DNA of 64,000 bases from Clostridium jeddahitimonense (GTDB lineage: Bacteria > Bacillota > Clostridia > Clostridiales > Clostridiaceae), in the NCBI GenBank assembly GCA_000753455.2, contig LM994670.1:3162507-3226506 (forward strand). Reading direction: 5' to 3'. The position numbers were made by a program, and so were the translations under genes. A model generated the notes under the pieces. It was not told the origin of the DNA and searched no databases. It worked only from the letters and a program-made list of their open reading frames with translations. Shown one piece after another: positions 26,384 to 33,929 of the stretch (position 1 is the first letter of the stretch; every line of letters starts with the position of its first letter).

Positions 26384-27751
26384 CTAGTTAAGATCTTCAA
26401 CAAGTAGTTTTATATCTTCAAAATTTTTATTACCATTAAAAAAATCTTCTTTAGATATTAAGGAGTACTGTCTATTTGTCTCAACCTCTTGTGTTACACC
26501 TGCCCACTCTACATATTCACTTTCTATGTCACAATTACTTTCAACAAAAAATAAATCTTTAGATTCTGCTATGATATTAACAGGAAATCCATTATTTTTT
26601 ATTAGATTAAAATCATTAATACTCTTATTATCTATATTAATAAGATATGAGTCATTATTATCATCACTCCAATCACTTGAAATGATATATCCATCATAAA
26701 TCTGTTGAATATTAGAATACTTACTTTCTAAAAATACATATTCCTCTTTTGTATTTAAGTCAAAGCTCATAATCTTATCCCCATTATATGAATAATAAAA
26801 TATATCTTTTCCATACATATTGTAATAATAATCATTATTTGATTTATTAGAAATTAAATCTTCAAACTCTCTTGTCTTAATATCAAAAGCTACTATAACA
26901 TCATCTGCATTACTTAATAACTCTTTGTATTTCTCTTCATCAGCTTTATCTTCTACAGTTAATTCTTTATTGAATTTTAACTGTTTAACAATTACTTTGT
27001 TATTAAACACTCCTAATATGCTCCAATCAGAATTCCACGTTGAAATCTCTTTTATCTCTCCATTATTATTAGAAATCCCAATTAATCTACAACTATTGCT
27101 ATCTGTATAACTACTATCATCATCTAAAGTTACAGTGCTATTTTTCATAGCAATTCCATAAATATAATTTCCATCTGAAAAAAAACTATTTGCTAATAAT
27201 TCACCAGTATTTAAAGTCGCTAACAATTTTTTATTTGATCCATCTAAGTTCATTCTATATATAGTTGTCGGCTGATCTTCATTTGTTACTCCAAAGTCTC
27301 CATAACTTATAGATGTACTAATCCCATTTGTATTGTTATATTCTGAAGTAATTAAATATAAATATTTATCGTCACATAAGAGCATCTTTTCCATAGCAGC
27401 GTATTTAAAATCAATAAATGATGTACACTTCTCATTATCATGATTACATTCTGATTTATCACATAAATATATCTGCTTTTTCGTTTTATAATCAATATAC
27501 ATTATATTTGTCATTCCATCTTCATTATTATAAATTGAATAATATCCATCCTTACTTCCACAAGCTAATCCAAAACTATTATTATGTAGCATTTTAATAT
27601 CTTTATCTTGTATATTTTCCTGAACTTCTTCCATTATTGCTTGCTCATTACTTTCTTTCTTATTTGGGATATCAGTGTTATAGCAAGCAGTTAATCCATT
27701 AGATATTACAATTACACTGATTAATAAATTAAAAATCTTTTTAGTTTTCAT
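26384..27751 (-). CDS. Lipoprotein with repeated beta-strand pattern
   Basis: A 455-residue lipoprotein: the signal peptide ends in the lipobox LTAC with the lipidated Cys at about residue 23. Beyond a short linker the protein shows recurring segments such as DGYYSIYN, DKYLYLITSEY, DGNYIYGIAM and GKDIFYYSYNGDKIMSFDL, which look like the blades of a beta-propeller (DUF5050-like). It is 15 bases upstream of the ABC ATPase and probably cotranscribed with it. It may be a sensor or binding partner for the exporter. I infer this only from the position; no ligand-binding residue can be named. Confidence 0.72.
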   Translation of the reverse strand: MKTKKIFNLLISVIVISNGLTACYNTDIPNKKESNEQAIMEEVQENIQDKDIKMLHNNSFGLACGSKDGYYSIYNNEDGMTNIMYIDYKTKKQIYLCDKSECNHDNEKCTSFIDFKYAAMEKMLLCDDKYLYLITSEYNNTNGISTSISYGDFGVTNEDQPTTIYRMNLDGSNKKLLATLNTGELLANSFFSDGNYIYGIAMKNSTVTLDDDSSYTDSNSCRLIGISNNNGEIKEISTWNSDWSILGVFNNKVIVKQLKFNKELTVEDKADEEKYKELLSNADDVIVAFDIKTREFEDLISNKSNNDYYYNMYGKDIFYYSYNGDKIMSFDLNTKEEYVFLESKYSNIQQIYDGYIISSDWSDDNNDSYLINIDNKSINDFNLIKNNGFPVNIIAESKDLFFVESNCDIESEYVEWAGVTQEVETNRQYSLISKEDFFNGNKNFEDIKLLVEDLN

Positions 27752-27773
27752 ATATATTTCCTTTCCTCTTTAA

Positions 27774-27824
27774 AATAAAAAAATCCTATTTCATCATCGA
27801 CTGCGTCAATAATAACATAGGATT
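27774..27824 (-). terminator. Internal terminator in the TCS-ABC operon
   Basis: AATCCTAT pairs with ATAGGATT around a 27-base loop and is followed on the minus strand by seven T residues. It sits between the 224-residue protein and the lipoprotein gene, so the exporter genes may be expressed at a lower level or from their own promoter. Confidence 0.55.
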
Positions 27825-27860
27825 GTATCTACATTGTTTCTTTAATAAATTACTATTTAA

Positions 27861-28535
27861 TTATTTTACTCTTACTGATAAATATTCCGTTACTTCTTCT
27901 ATTGATTCTATATTAATAATTAAATTTACCTTACTAGACTCTGCTAAATTTCCTTGTATAGTCCAACCTTCAAGCAAATCTAGGCTTAGATATGATAAGA
28001 AACCTATTAATGCTTTCTCCTTATTAGGATTTAAGTTTAAATATCCTCTACCTTTAATTTCTATAAATAAAATCTTTTTACTCTCTAAATCCCACCAAAA
28101 TTTTATTTCTTGACTTTCTATATTTATTAGGTACTCCTTTAAATTAGAAACTGTTCCCGATGAAATAACCTTAATATATATTTCATTAATACTATCTCTA
28201 ATATTAACATCTTTATTTTTAACTAAAATTTCTTTATCTATTAATTCCTGTATTTCATTAAATATTGTTATTTCTTCTTGTTCCGTAGCTTCTACTATTA
28301 TTTCTGACGTTATAGCTTCATTATCATTACTTATAAAATCATTAATTTTGTAGATTCTATTTATTAAAGGTATATCTCTTGCTTCACTTTCTATTGTAAA
28401 ATTCATTGACTCAATTCTATGAATTTTTGATAAACTTCTTTTATCTAATTCTGCAATAATTGATGGTAGAGATAATAAAAAAATAAAACTAATAATAGTA
28501 ATAATTCCACCACTAATATATAATTTCTTCTTCAT
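27861..28535 (-). CDS. Membrane-anchored protein of unknown function
   Basis: A 224-residue protein with one N-terminal membrane helix (ISGGIITIISFIFLLSLPSII) and an extracytoplasmic domain of mixed alpha/beta pattern. I do not recognise the family. Its ATG overlaps the end of the kinase gene by 23 bases behind GGAGG, so it is cotranslated with the kinase and may modulate its sensing or the exporter. Proteins of this place and shape are common in clostridial TCS-ABC loci and are annotated only as hypothetical. Confidence 0.65.
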   Translation of the reverse strand: MKKKLYISGGIITIISFIFLLSLPSIIAELDKRSLSKIHRIESMNFTIESEARDIPLINRIYKINDFISNDNEAITSEIIVEATEQEEITIFNEIQELIDKEILVKNKDVNIRDSINEIYIKVISSGTVSNLKEYLINIESQEIKFWWDLESKKILFIEIKGRGYLNLNPNKEKALIGFLSYLSLDLLEGWTIQGNLAESSKVNLIINIESIEEVTEYLSVRVK

Positions 28536-29937
28536 TTTCTACCTCCAATTGTATTGATACCATTGTTCCTTTTCCAACACTACTTATAATACTAAGTTCT
28601 GTATTATGAGCCTTAGCAATTTTATCACAAATAGATAAGCCTAATCCTGAGCTACCTTGTGTTTTAGCTCTTGATTTATCTATCATATAAAAATGATTCT
28701 TTATTTTTTCAATCTCATTGTTTTCTATTCCACAACCGTGATCAGTAACTGATATTTCATATAAATTGTCATTTTTCTTTCCCTGAATACATATATAGAT
28801 CTCTTCCCCACTTGCTTTGATTCCATTTTCAATTAAATTCTTTAGTAAGTCTATTATTAATTGAGCATCTCCTTTTATGTAACAAGAATCCCAAGCATTA
28901 ATCCACTGTACATTTTTATTCTCCAGTAAAGGCTCCATTACCTCCTCAAGCTTTTCCTTTAACCACTCTGTAGAAATACTTACTAGTTCAATTGGTACCT
29001 CAGTTATTTCCATTAGCATTAATAGTTTTTTAGATAATATTTCTAACCTTTTACATTCTGAATAGATATATTTTGCAGACTTCTTTTGAATTTCCTCACT
29101 ACAATCTCCTTGCATTAGAAGCTTAGAATATCCTCTCATAGAAGTCATAGGTGTTTTCAACTCATGAGAAAAATCAGAAATAAATTCCTCTCTATCTTTT
29201 ATATCTTTTTCTAGTTTACTTATGTGCTCTTCAATTGAATCAGTCATCATATCAAAGCTTCTGCTTAGTTCTCCAATTTCATCAGAAGTTTTTATATTAG
29301 TACGTTCTTTATAATTTCCTTTTGATATTCTTTTGCTAGTTTCATTTAGCTTTTTTATTGGTTTTATTAAAAATTTTACAAATATACTAACTGTAACTAT
29401 GTAAATCGAAACAATTATTAAAAACCATTTTATGTAATACCTATTTTGTCTGCTTCTATCTAAAAAATTTGATGTAATATCATAAGTATTTAATAAAATA
29501 ATACTTTCATTTGATACAGTAATTTCACTTGCTAGATACATATAAATAGACTCTCCTATTTCCTTGACTAAATAGGAATTATTGCTATTATTATAATAAT
29601 TCTTTACCTCTTCATCTATTAATAAACTATCTATATCTGAATAAACAAAGTCATTATTCCAAATTACACTCATAAGCTCAGATTTTTTACCATAAGATAC
29701 TAGTCTATCTATTGATCTTACAAGAATATCCTTTGTTAATTTATTATTGTTTTCTAACGTATTTCTAATATTTGACTCAATTGAATATCTATATAAAACA
29801 TGTTGTTTAGTATTTTGCTCTACTGAAGCTTCATAAAAAACTTGAAAGTTTTTTCTAATCATAATGGAAGATCCAATTGAAAATAAAATACTGATTATTA
29901 TTGTTGTTCCTAATATTACTTTAGTTGCAAACTTCAT
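28513..29937 (-). CDS. Membrane sensor histidine kinase
   Basis: A 474-residue two-helix kinase: first membrane segment at about residues 6-26, an extracytoplasmic domain of about 140 residues, second segment near 170-190, a HAMP domain (LIKPIKKLNETSKRISKGNY), HisKA with His258 in SHELKTP, then HATPase_c with N box LLKNLIENGIKA and GSSGLGLSIC. The gene starts two bases after the regulator stop codon and overlaps the next gene, forming a compact operon. It should phosphorylate the OmpR-type regulator upstream and probably controls the ABC exporter genes. Confidence 0.9.
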   Translation of the reverse strand: MKFATKVILGTTIIISILFSIGSSIMIRKNFQVFYEASVEQNTKQHVLYRYSIESNIRNTLENNNKLTKDILVRSIDRLVSYGKKSELMSVIWNNDFVYSDIDSLLIDEEVKNYYNNSNNSYLVKEIGESIYMYLASEITVSNESIILLNTYDITSNFLDRSRQNRYYIKWFLIIVSIYIVTVSIFVKFLIKPIKKLNETSKRISKGNYKERTNIKTSDEIGELSRSFDMMTDSIEEHISKLEKDIKDREEFISDFSHELKTPMTSMRGYSKLLMQGDCSEEIQKKSAKYIYSECKRLEILSKKLLMLMEITEVPIELVSISTEWLKEKLEEVMEPLLENKNVQWINAWDSCYIKGDAQLIIDLLKNLIENGIKASGEEIYICIQGKKNDNLYEISVTDHGCGIENNEIEKIKNHFYMIDKSRAKTQGSSGLGLSICDKIAKAHNTELSIISSVGKGTMVSIQLEVENEEEIIY

Positions 29938-29939
29938 AA

Positions 29940-30593
29940 CTATCCTTTCATCATATACCCAACACCATAAACTGACTTAATCAACTCTTTATCTTCTAGC
30001 TTTTTACGTAACCTCTGAATATGTAAATCTAATGTACGAGAATCACCTGTAAACTCTCTTTGCCAAACCTTTTCAAATAGCTCTTCTCTATACATTAAAA
30101 CATTCCTATTTTGAATTAATATAAGAAGTAATTCGTATTCTTTTGGAGTTAACATTACCTCTTTGTCACCCTTAATAACAGTTCGTGTATTTGTATTTAC
30201 TTCAATATCATTAAATAATATACGACTATTACTTTTTCCATATCTTCTAAGTACTGACTCTACCCTAGCTACTACCTCGTCTAACTCAAATGGTTTTACA
30301 ATATAATCATCTGCTCCCATTCTTAAGCCTTTAATTTTATCTTGTAATGACCCTTTTGCCGTAATAAAAATAACTGGAATATTTATTGTATAAATATATT
30401 TCATTAATTCATATCCATCTATTTCAGGTATCATAATATCTAATAATATTAAGTCATAATCAAATTCCTCTATTTTATCTGCTGCTTCTCTTCCATTAAG
30501 AACGTATTCAGCATTATTTTTGGCGCCTATCAATCCAAGTTGCAATAATTCAGCAATTGCAATTTCATCTTCTACAATTAATATATTAGGCAT
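29940..30593 (-). CDS. OmpR-family response regulator
   Basis: A 217-residue regulator with a receiver domain (EDE at 8-10, Asp52 in LLDIMIP, Lys in IVKPF) and a winged-helix DNA-binding domain from about residue 125 (VMLTPKEYELLLILIQNRN, then SRTLDLHIQRLRKKL). It is the first gene of the RR-HK-unknown-lipoprotein-ABC series. The gene sits about 100 bases from the terminator and ssrA-end repeat that close the island, so this promoter region marks the right end of the older insertion. Confidence 0.92.
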   Translation of the reverse strand: MPNILIVEDEIAIAELLQLGLIGAKNNAEYVLNGREAADKIEEFDYDLILLDIMIPEIDGYELMKYIYTINIPVIFITAKGSLQDKIKGLRMGADDYIVKPFELDEVVARVESVLRRYGKSNSRILFNDIEVNTNTRTVIKGDKEVMLTPKEYELLLILIQNRNVLMYREELFEKVWQREFTGDSRTLDLHIQRLRKKLEDKELIKSVYGVGYMMKG

Positions 30594-30693
30594 TATCTCT
30601 CACCTTCTCACTTAACATAATGCGAGTTAAATTATATCATGAAATGTATCTAGATTGTATCATTGGTAAGGTAGCTAATTAATTTATGTAAAT

Positions 30694-30735
30694 AAAAAAT
30701 CCACGATAATATCACTAAAATATTATCGTGGATTT
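30694..30735 (-). terminator. Terminator adjoining the second ssrA-end repeat
   Basis: A perfect 16-base-pair stem (AAATCCACGATAATAT and complement) is followed by TTTTTTA on the minus strand. It begins two bases beyond the 12-base ssrA copy at 30738. Its placement matches the terminator next to ssrA itself and the one at 23481, suggesting that it once ended ssrA. Confidence 0.8.
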
Positions 30736-30737
30736 AT

Positions 30738-30749
30738 TGGTGGAGGCGA
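30738..30749 (-). repeat. att-like duplicate of the ssrA 3' end
   Basis: TGGTGGAGGCGA on the + strand, identical to 46709-46720. It lies just outside the last gene of the element (stop at 30776) and next to a terminator. Its extension GGCGTTA resembles TACGTTA at the third copy. Confidence 0.78.
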
Positions 30750-30775
30750 GGCGTTACTGGTAGTACCCTCGACTC

Positions 30776-31318
30776 TTAAGATATTCTCTCCCAAGGATCA
30801 CAATTTCTATATAACAAGTCCTGTTGTGATCCATATTGTAGTTGTTGATATATTAAATGGTGTGGATCAAATAGCAAAACATAATACACACTGCCTATAA
30901 AATATCCAAAAATACGTCCATCTGATGCTCCTAATGATAGCTCATAGTAATCGCAATCTTCTAATTGTTCATTTAATTCTACACCTGAAGTCTCTAAAAC
31001 TGACTTTAATTTCAAAAGATTAACACCTGTTACAGGGTGGCACCTAACACTTTTTCCTGAGGATTTTAATTCTAAAGCTTTCATTGTTGAAAATTTAGAT
31101 AGTCTGTCAATCAACTTTAACGACCATTCTGCATATTCCCACATATTTTTAAAACAGTTATTAAATTCTTTATTTTTTATAGATATACATTTAAATTTTT
31201 CAAATGAAAATGTAGCATTTGCATTATCTATAGTAGTTATGGGCAACTTAGGTGGTGATGAGCTAAATTTACTAACAGGAACAGTTGATAAGTATTTTTT
31301 CTTATTAGTTTTACTCAC
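30776..31318 (-). CDS. Putative toxin partner of the Panacea protein
   Basis: A 180-residue protein of a family I do not recognise. It begins with GTG at 31318 behind GGAG and overlaps the Panacea gene by 8 bases, the usual arrangement for a toxin-antitoxin pair. The C-terminal half has the pattern GASDGRIFGYFIGSVYYVLLFDPHHLIY, a compact beta-hairpin ending in a DPHH motif whose charged residues could be catalytic. Panacea-domain antitoxins are known to neutralise many unrelated toxins, which makes this a fair candidate. It could also be an unrelated effector. It is the last gene of the element before the attachment repeat. Confidence 0.55.
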   Translation of the reverse strand: MSKTNKKKYLSTVPVSKFSSSPPKLPITTIDNANATFSFEKFKCISIKNKEFNNCFKNMWEYAEWSLKLIDRLSKFSTMKALELKSSGKSVRCHPVTGVNLLKLKSVLETSGVELNEQLEDCDYYELSLGASDGRIFGYFIGSVYYVLLFDPHHLIYQQLQYGSQQDLLYRNCDPWERIS

Positions 31319-31808
31319 ACTGATTCTCCTGCATTAAAGAACTATAATAGTCTTTAATAATATTATCATCAATTTTAACCTCACAATTTTGATCAGGTGC
31401 ATATCCTTCTCTTGCCTTTTTCCACGGTCTCTCTGCATGTGTCATGCTTTCTAATTCATTGGCACTATATACTCCAAATGTATCAATTATTGTATCTAAA
31501 AATTCTTTTACATCTCCTGAAATATTATACTTTTCATCCCTATTTTCAATTTCTTTCCATCCACTATCTCTATACCTTGAATATAATTCCCTGTTTACTG
31601 GGCCATGAATCCATGCCTCAAATCTACCATTATCAAATAATTTCTCACCATATAGTGTATAATACCATGCATAAGCATAGTAACACATCTTTTGAAGTTT
31701 CTTATGTGTCATAGGTAAGACTGATAGAAAATATTTGCTTACTTCAAAAATATCTGTCATACACTCATCCCCCTTAAAATATTCATCTATATATAGTATT
31801 TTCGCCAT
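31311..31808 (-). CDS. Panacea-domain (DUF4065, SocA-like) protein, putative antitoxin
   Basis: The protein carries the Panacea/DUF4065 pattern: VSKYFLS, MTHKKLQKMCYYAYAWYYTL, FEAWIHGPVNRELYSRYRD and a C-terminal SANELESMTHAERPWKKAREG. This domain occurs in SocA, GepA and many antitoxins of the PanAT type. I choose the ATG at 31808, behind GGAGG at 7-base spacing; an in-frame ATG at 31760 behind AGGGGG is a second option, and the open frame up to 31916 lacks a site. The short overlap with the next gene suggests a cotranslated toxin-antitoxin unit that could stabilise the element. Confidence 0.82.
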   Translation of the reverse strand: MAKILYIDEYFKGDECMTDIFEVSKYFLSVLPMTHKKLQKMCYYAYAWYYTLYGEKLFDNGRFEAWIHGPVNRELYSRYRDSGWKEIENRDEKYNISGDVKEFLDTIIDTFGVYSANELESMTHAERPWKKAREGYAPDQNCEVKIDDNIIKDYYSSLMQENQCE

Positions 31809-31982
31809 AACTATACCTCCAATTGCATAGTTATAAAATACTAATAAATATATTATAACTATACCATTTTTTATTATAATTTTAAATATTTTTCCTAACA
31901 TTTGTATTATTCCCATTCACTCTTTATTTAACAATATTTTTTCTACTAGTTACTCCTTTTCCCTATACATATTATAAATGAT

Positions 31983-33560
31983 CTATAAATTAAACAATCT
32001 ATCTCTTTCAATATATGACCTTAACAAGCTAGCGTTACCTTGTATAATATTAAAACCCACGTTGAATACTACTTCAACGTGGGTCTTATATACTATAACC
32101 TCTTTAACAAAGTCCTGTATAAAATTTTTGCACTCTGGGATATTCTTAGTTACTACATACTCCTTGAAACCAGTTAAGAGTCCTCTTATGTCCTCTTCTG
32201 TAACTTTAGTAACTGATTGGCTTGCTTCTATATCTACTAGCTTACCTTCTAAATAAACTTTTCGTTCCTTTAGTTCCTCCATCTTAAGCTTAAATTCTTC
32301 TTGGATAAATCCATTCGTTATAGCCATTACTATATTACCTATTTGTTTTTCAATGTCTTTAAGTTCTTTTTCTATAATTCCTCTTTTATCTTCATCTCCT
32401 TCACTTTGTTTCTTTAGCTCCTCATTAATTCCTTCTACTAACAGTGGAATAGATTTATCATTGAATATTCTTGCTTCAAGTTCTGTTAGAACATATTCTT
32501 CAATGTACTCCTTTCTTATTTCCTTATTGCTACATACATTGCTACTTGTACGCTTTCTGCAGCCACATCTATAGGATACATATAGTGGCTTACTTTTAGC
32601 TTGTCTACGATTTCCGTACATAGCATAGCCACACTCTCCACATTTAATTATCCCAGATAGTAAATAGCTTTCCTTAGCCTTATTAACTGCTTTTGACTTC
32701 TTCCTACTTCTAAGAATTTCTTGAGCTTTCTCGTATAAATCCTTATCTATAATTTGTGGCATACCTCCTTCGATTCTAATTATTTCACTTGGATCTTTCT
32801 GAAGATGACTATTTCTTCTTCCATATGCATCCTTTTTAGCTGACTTATTAAATATATAAACTCCAGTATATTTTTCATTAGTAAGAACACTATTAATGCT
32901 GTTGTGTTTAAAAATAGCTCCTGCTTTAGTTTTAAATCCTCTTGAATTTAATTCGTCTACCATTTGACTTAAAGTATATCTAGCTGTGTACATTTCAAAT
33001 ATTAATCTTACACTTTCAGCTTCTCTTTCATTTATTACATATTTCTTTTCTGCATTTACATCATAGCCTAAAGGTGGAAGTCCTCCTGTATGTTTAGCTT
33101 GATATGCAGTTTCCTTCATTCCTTTCATTACTTCTCTAGCAAGATTTTTACTGTAGTATTCAGCCATACCTTCAATAACGCTTTCAAGTATAACTGACTC
33201 TGGACTATCATCTAGATTTTCAGTAACACTAACTAGCTTTACCCCATTTTGCTTTAATTTTCTTTTATATTGAGCACTATCATATTTATCTCTAGAAAAC
33301 CTATCTAGCTTGTGCACTATTACTACATCAAATATATCATTGGCACTATCCTTAATCATTTGCTGAAAACCTGGTCTTCTATCAGTAGTGGCTGACTTAG
33401 CTTTATCCTGATAAACCTTTACTATCTCATATCCCTTTGCATAACCAAACTCCTTTATAGCTCGTATTTGAGCTTCTAAGCTTTCATCCCTCTGATTATC
33501 AGAACTATACCTTATATATGCACAAGCCCTTTTTATTTCAAGATAATTAGGTTGTCCCAT
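31983..33560 (-). CDS. Large serine recombinase (integrase)
   Basis: A 525-residue site-specific recombinase. The resolvase-type catalytic domain is at residues 10-150, with the nucleophilic serine in YIRYSSDNQ and arginines in VVIVHKLDRFSRD. A PF07508 recombinase domain (LPPLGYDVNAEKKYVINEREA) covers about 155-260, and a zinc-ribbon with four cysteines (IKCGECGYAMYG and YRCGCRKR) about 310-345, with a coiled-coil segment beyond. Such enzymes integrate phages and ICEs unidirectionally. It lies 1.2 kb from the 30738 repeat and is the obvious candidate for insertion into ssrA. Near its 3' end the gene holds a perfect 12-base inverted repeat (32055-32066 and 32073-32084). Confidence 0.93.
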   Translation of the reverse strand: MGQPNYLEIKRACAYIRYSSDNQRDESLEAQIRAIKEFGYAKGYEIVKVYQDKAKSATTDRRPGFQQMIKDSANDIFDVVIVHKLDRFSRDKYDSAQYKRKLKQNGVKLVSVTENLDDSPESVILESVIEGMAEYYSKNLAREVMKGMKETAYQAKHTGGLPPLGYDVNAEKKYVINEREAESVRLIFEMYTARYTLSQMVDELNSRGFKTKAGAIFKHNSINSVLTNEKYTGVYIFNKSAKKDAYGRRNSHLQKDPSEIIRIEGGMPQIIDKDLYEKAQEILRSRKKSKAVNKAKESYLLSGIIKCGECGYAMYGNRRQAKSKPLYVSYRCGCRKRTSSNVCSNKEIRKEYIEEYVLTELEARIFNDKSIPLLVEGINEELKKQSEGDEDKRGIIEKELKDIEKQIGNIVMAITNGFIQEEFKLKMEELKERKVYLEGKLVDIEASQSVTKVTEEDIRGLLTGFKEYVVTKNIPECKNFIQDFVKEVIVYKTHVEVVFNVGFNIIQGNASLLRSYIERDRLFNL

Positions 33561-33578
33561 TAAATCAACTCCTTATAT

Positions 33579-33755
33579 TTATACTTCTCCTTTAGGAGAA
33601 TCTAAATACATAGAGGCTAATACTTTAACTAAAGAATTATATTTTATCCTACTATTAACTTCTTGATTATATTTAATTTTTTCTACACTATCTCTCGTAT
33701 AATTCCTTTCATATAACTTTTCTCTGCTTATAGTAGTTTTAATACATTCTTTCAT
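33579..33755 (-). CDS. Small basic protein upstream of the integrase
   Basis: A 58-residue, lysine- and arginine-rich protein beginning with the ATG at 33755 behind AAGGAGG at 7-base spacing; the ATG at 33779 has no site. It ends 18 bases before the integrase start, so it is probably cotranscribed. It could be a small excision factor (recombination directionality factor), which for serine integrases is often a small basic protein near int, but no family is recognised. Confidence 0.55.
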   Translation of the reverse strand: MKECIKTTISREKLYERNYTRDSVEKIKYNQEVNSRIKYNSLVKVLASMYLDSPKGEV

Positions 33756-33813
33756 TAAATTTTCCTCCTTAGTATTCATTATTATGATATATACTTATTA
33801 ATCTTATTTATTA

Positions 33814-33925
33814 CACCTAACTTTGAAGTGGTTAGGTGGCTAAGTGGTCAATAATTTTAATCTAAGAAAAACTAAATCAATTAATTATCATAGCTAGAAA
33901 AAATCTTATCCACCTTAGCCACTTA
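33814..33925. promoter_or_regulatory. Cluster of GTGG/TAGGTGG repeats
   Basis: An 8-base inverted repeat (CACCTAAC at 33814-33821, GTTAGGTG at 33831-33838) runs into GTGGCTAAGTGG (33836-33847), and an inverted version TAAGTGGCTAAGGTGG lies at 33925-33910. A related string GTGGCATAGGTGGTAAAGT occurs at 38831-38849. These look like operator or iteron-like binding sites of an element-encoded protein, in the gap between the primase and integrase blocks. Confidence 0.4.
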
Positions 33926-33929
33926 TCCC

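Larger units (their letters stand above)
23515..30749 (-). mobile_element. Older island or remnant bounded by ssrA-end repeats
   Basis: The segment is flanked by direct copies of the last 12 bases of ssrA at 23515-23526 and 30738-30749. It carries one gene set: response regulator, kinase, unknown protein, lipoprotein, ABC ATPase and permease. No integrase or replication gene remains. Its distal repeat is continued by NNCGTTA (+ strand), as is that of the neighbouring island, implying related attachment sites. I infer an earlier insertion at ssrA that was pushed away when the 30.7-46.7 kb island arrived. Confidence 0.55.

Noticed and set aside
30738..30760. Possible tRNA gene, from a GCCTCCACCA-like 3' end
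   Set aside because: Only the last 12 bases match ssrA; no cloverleaf can be folded upstream. The same holds for the copy at 23515.
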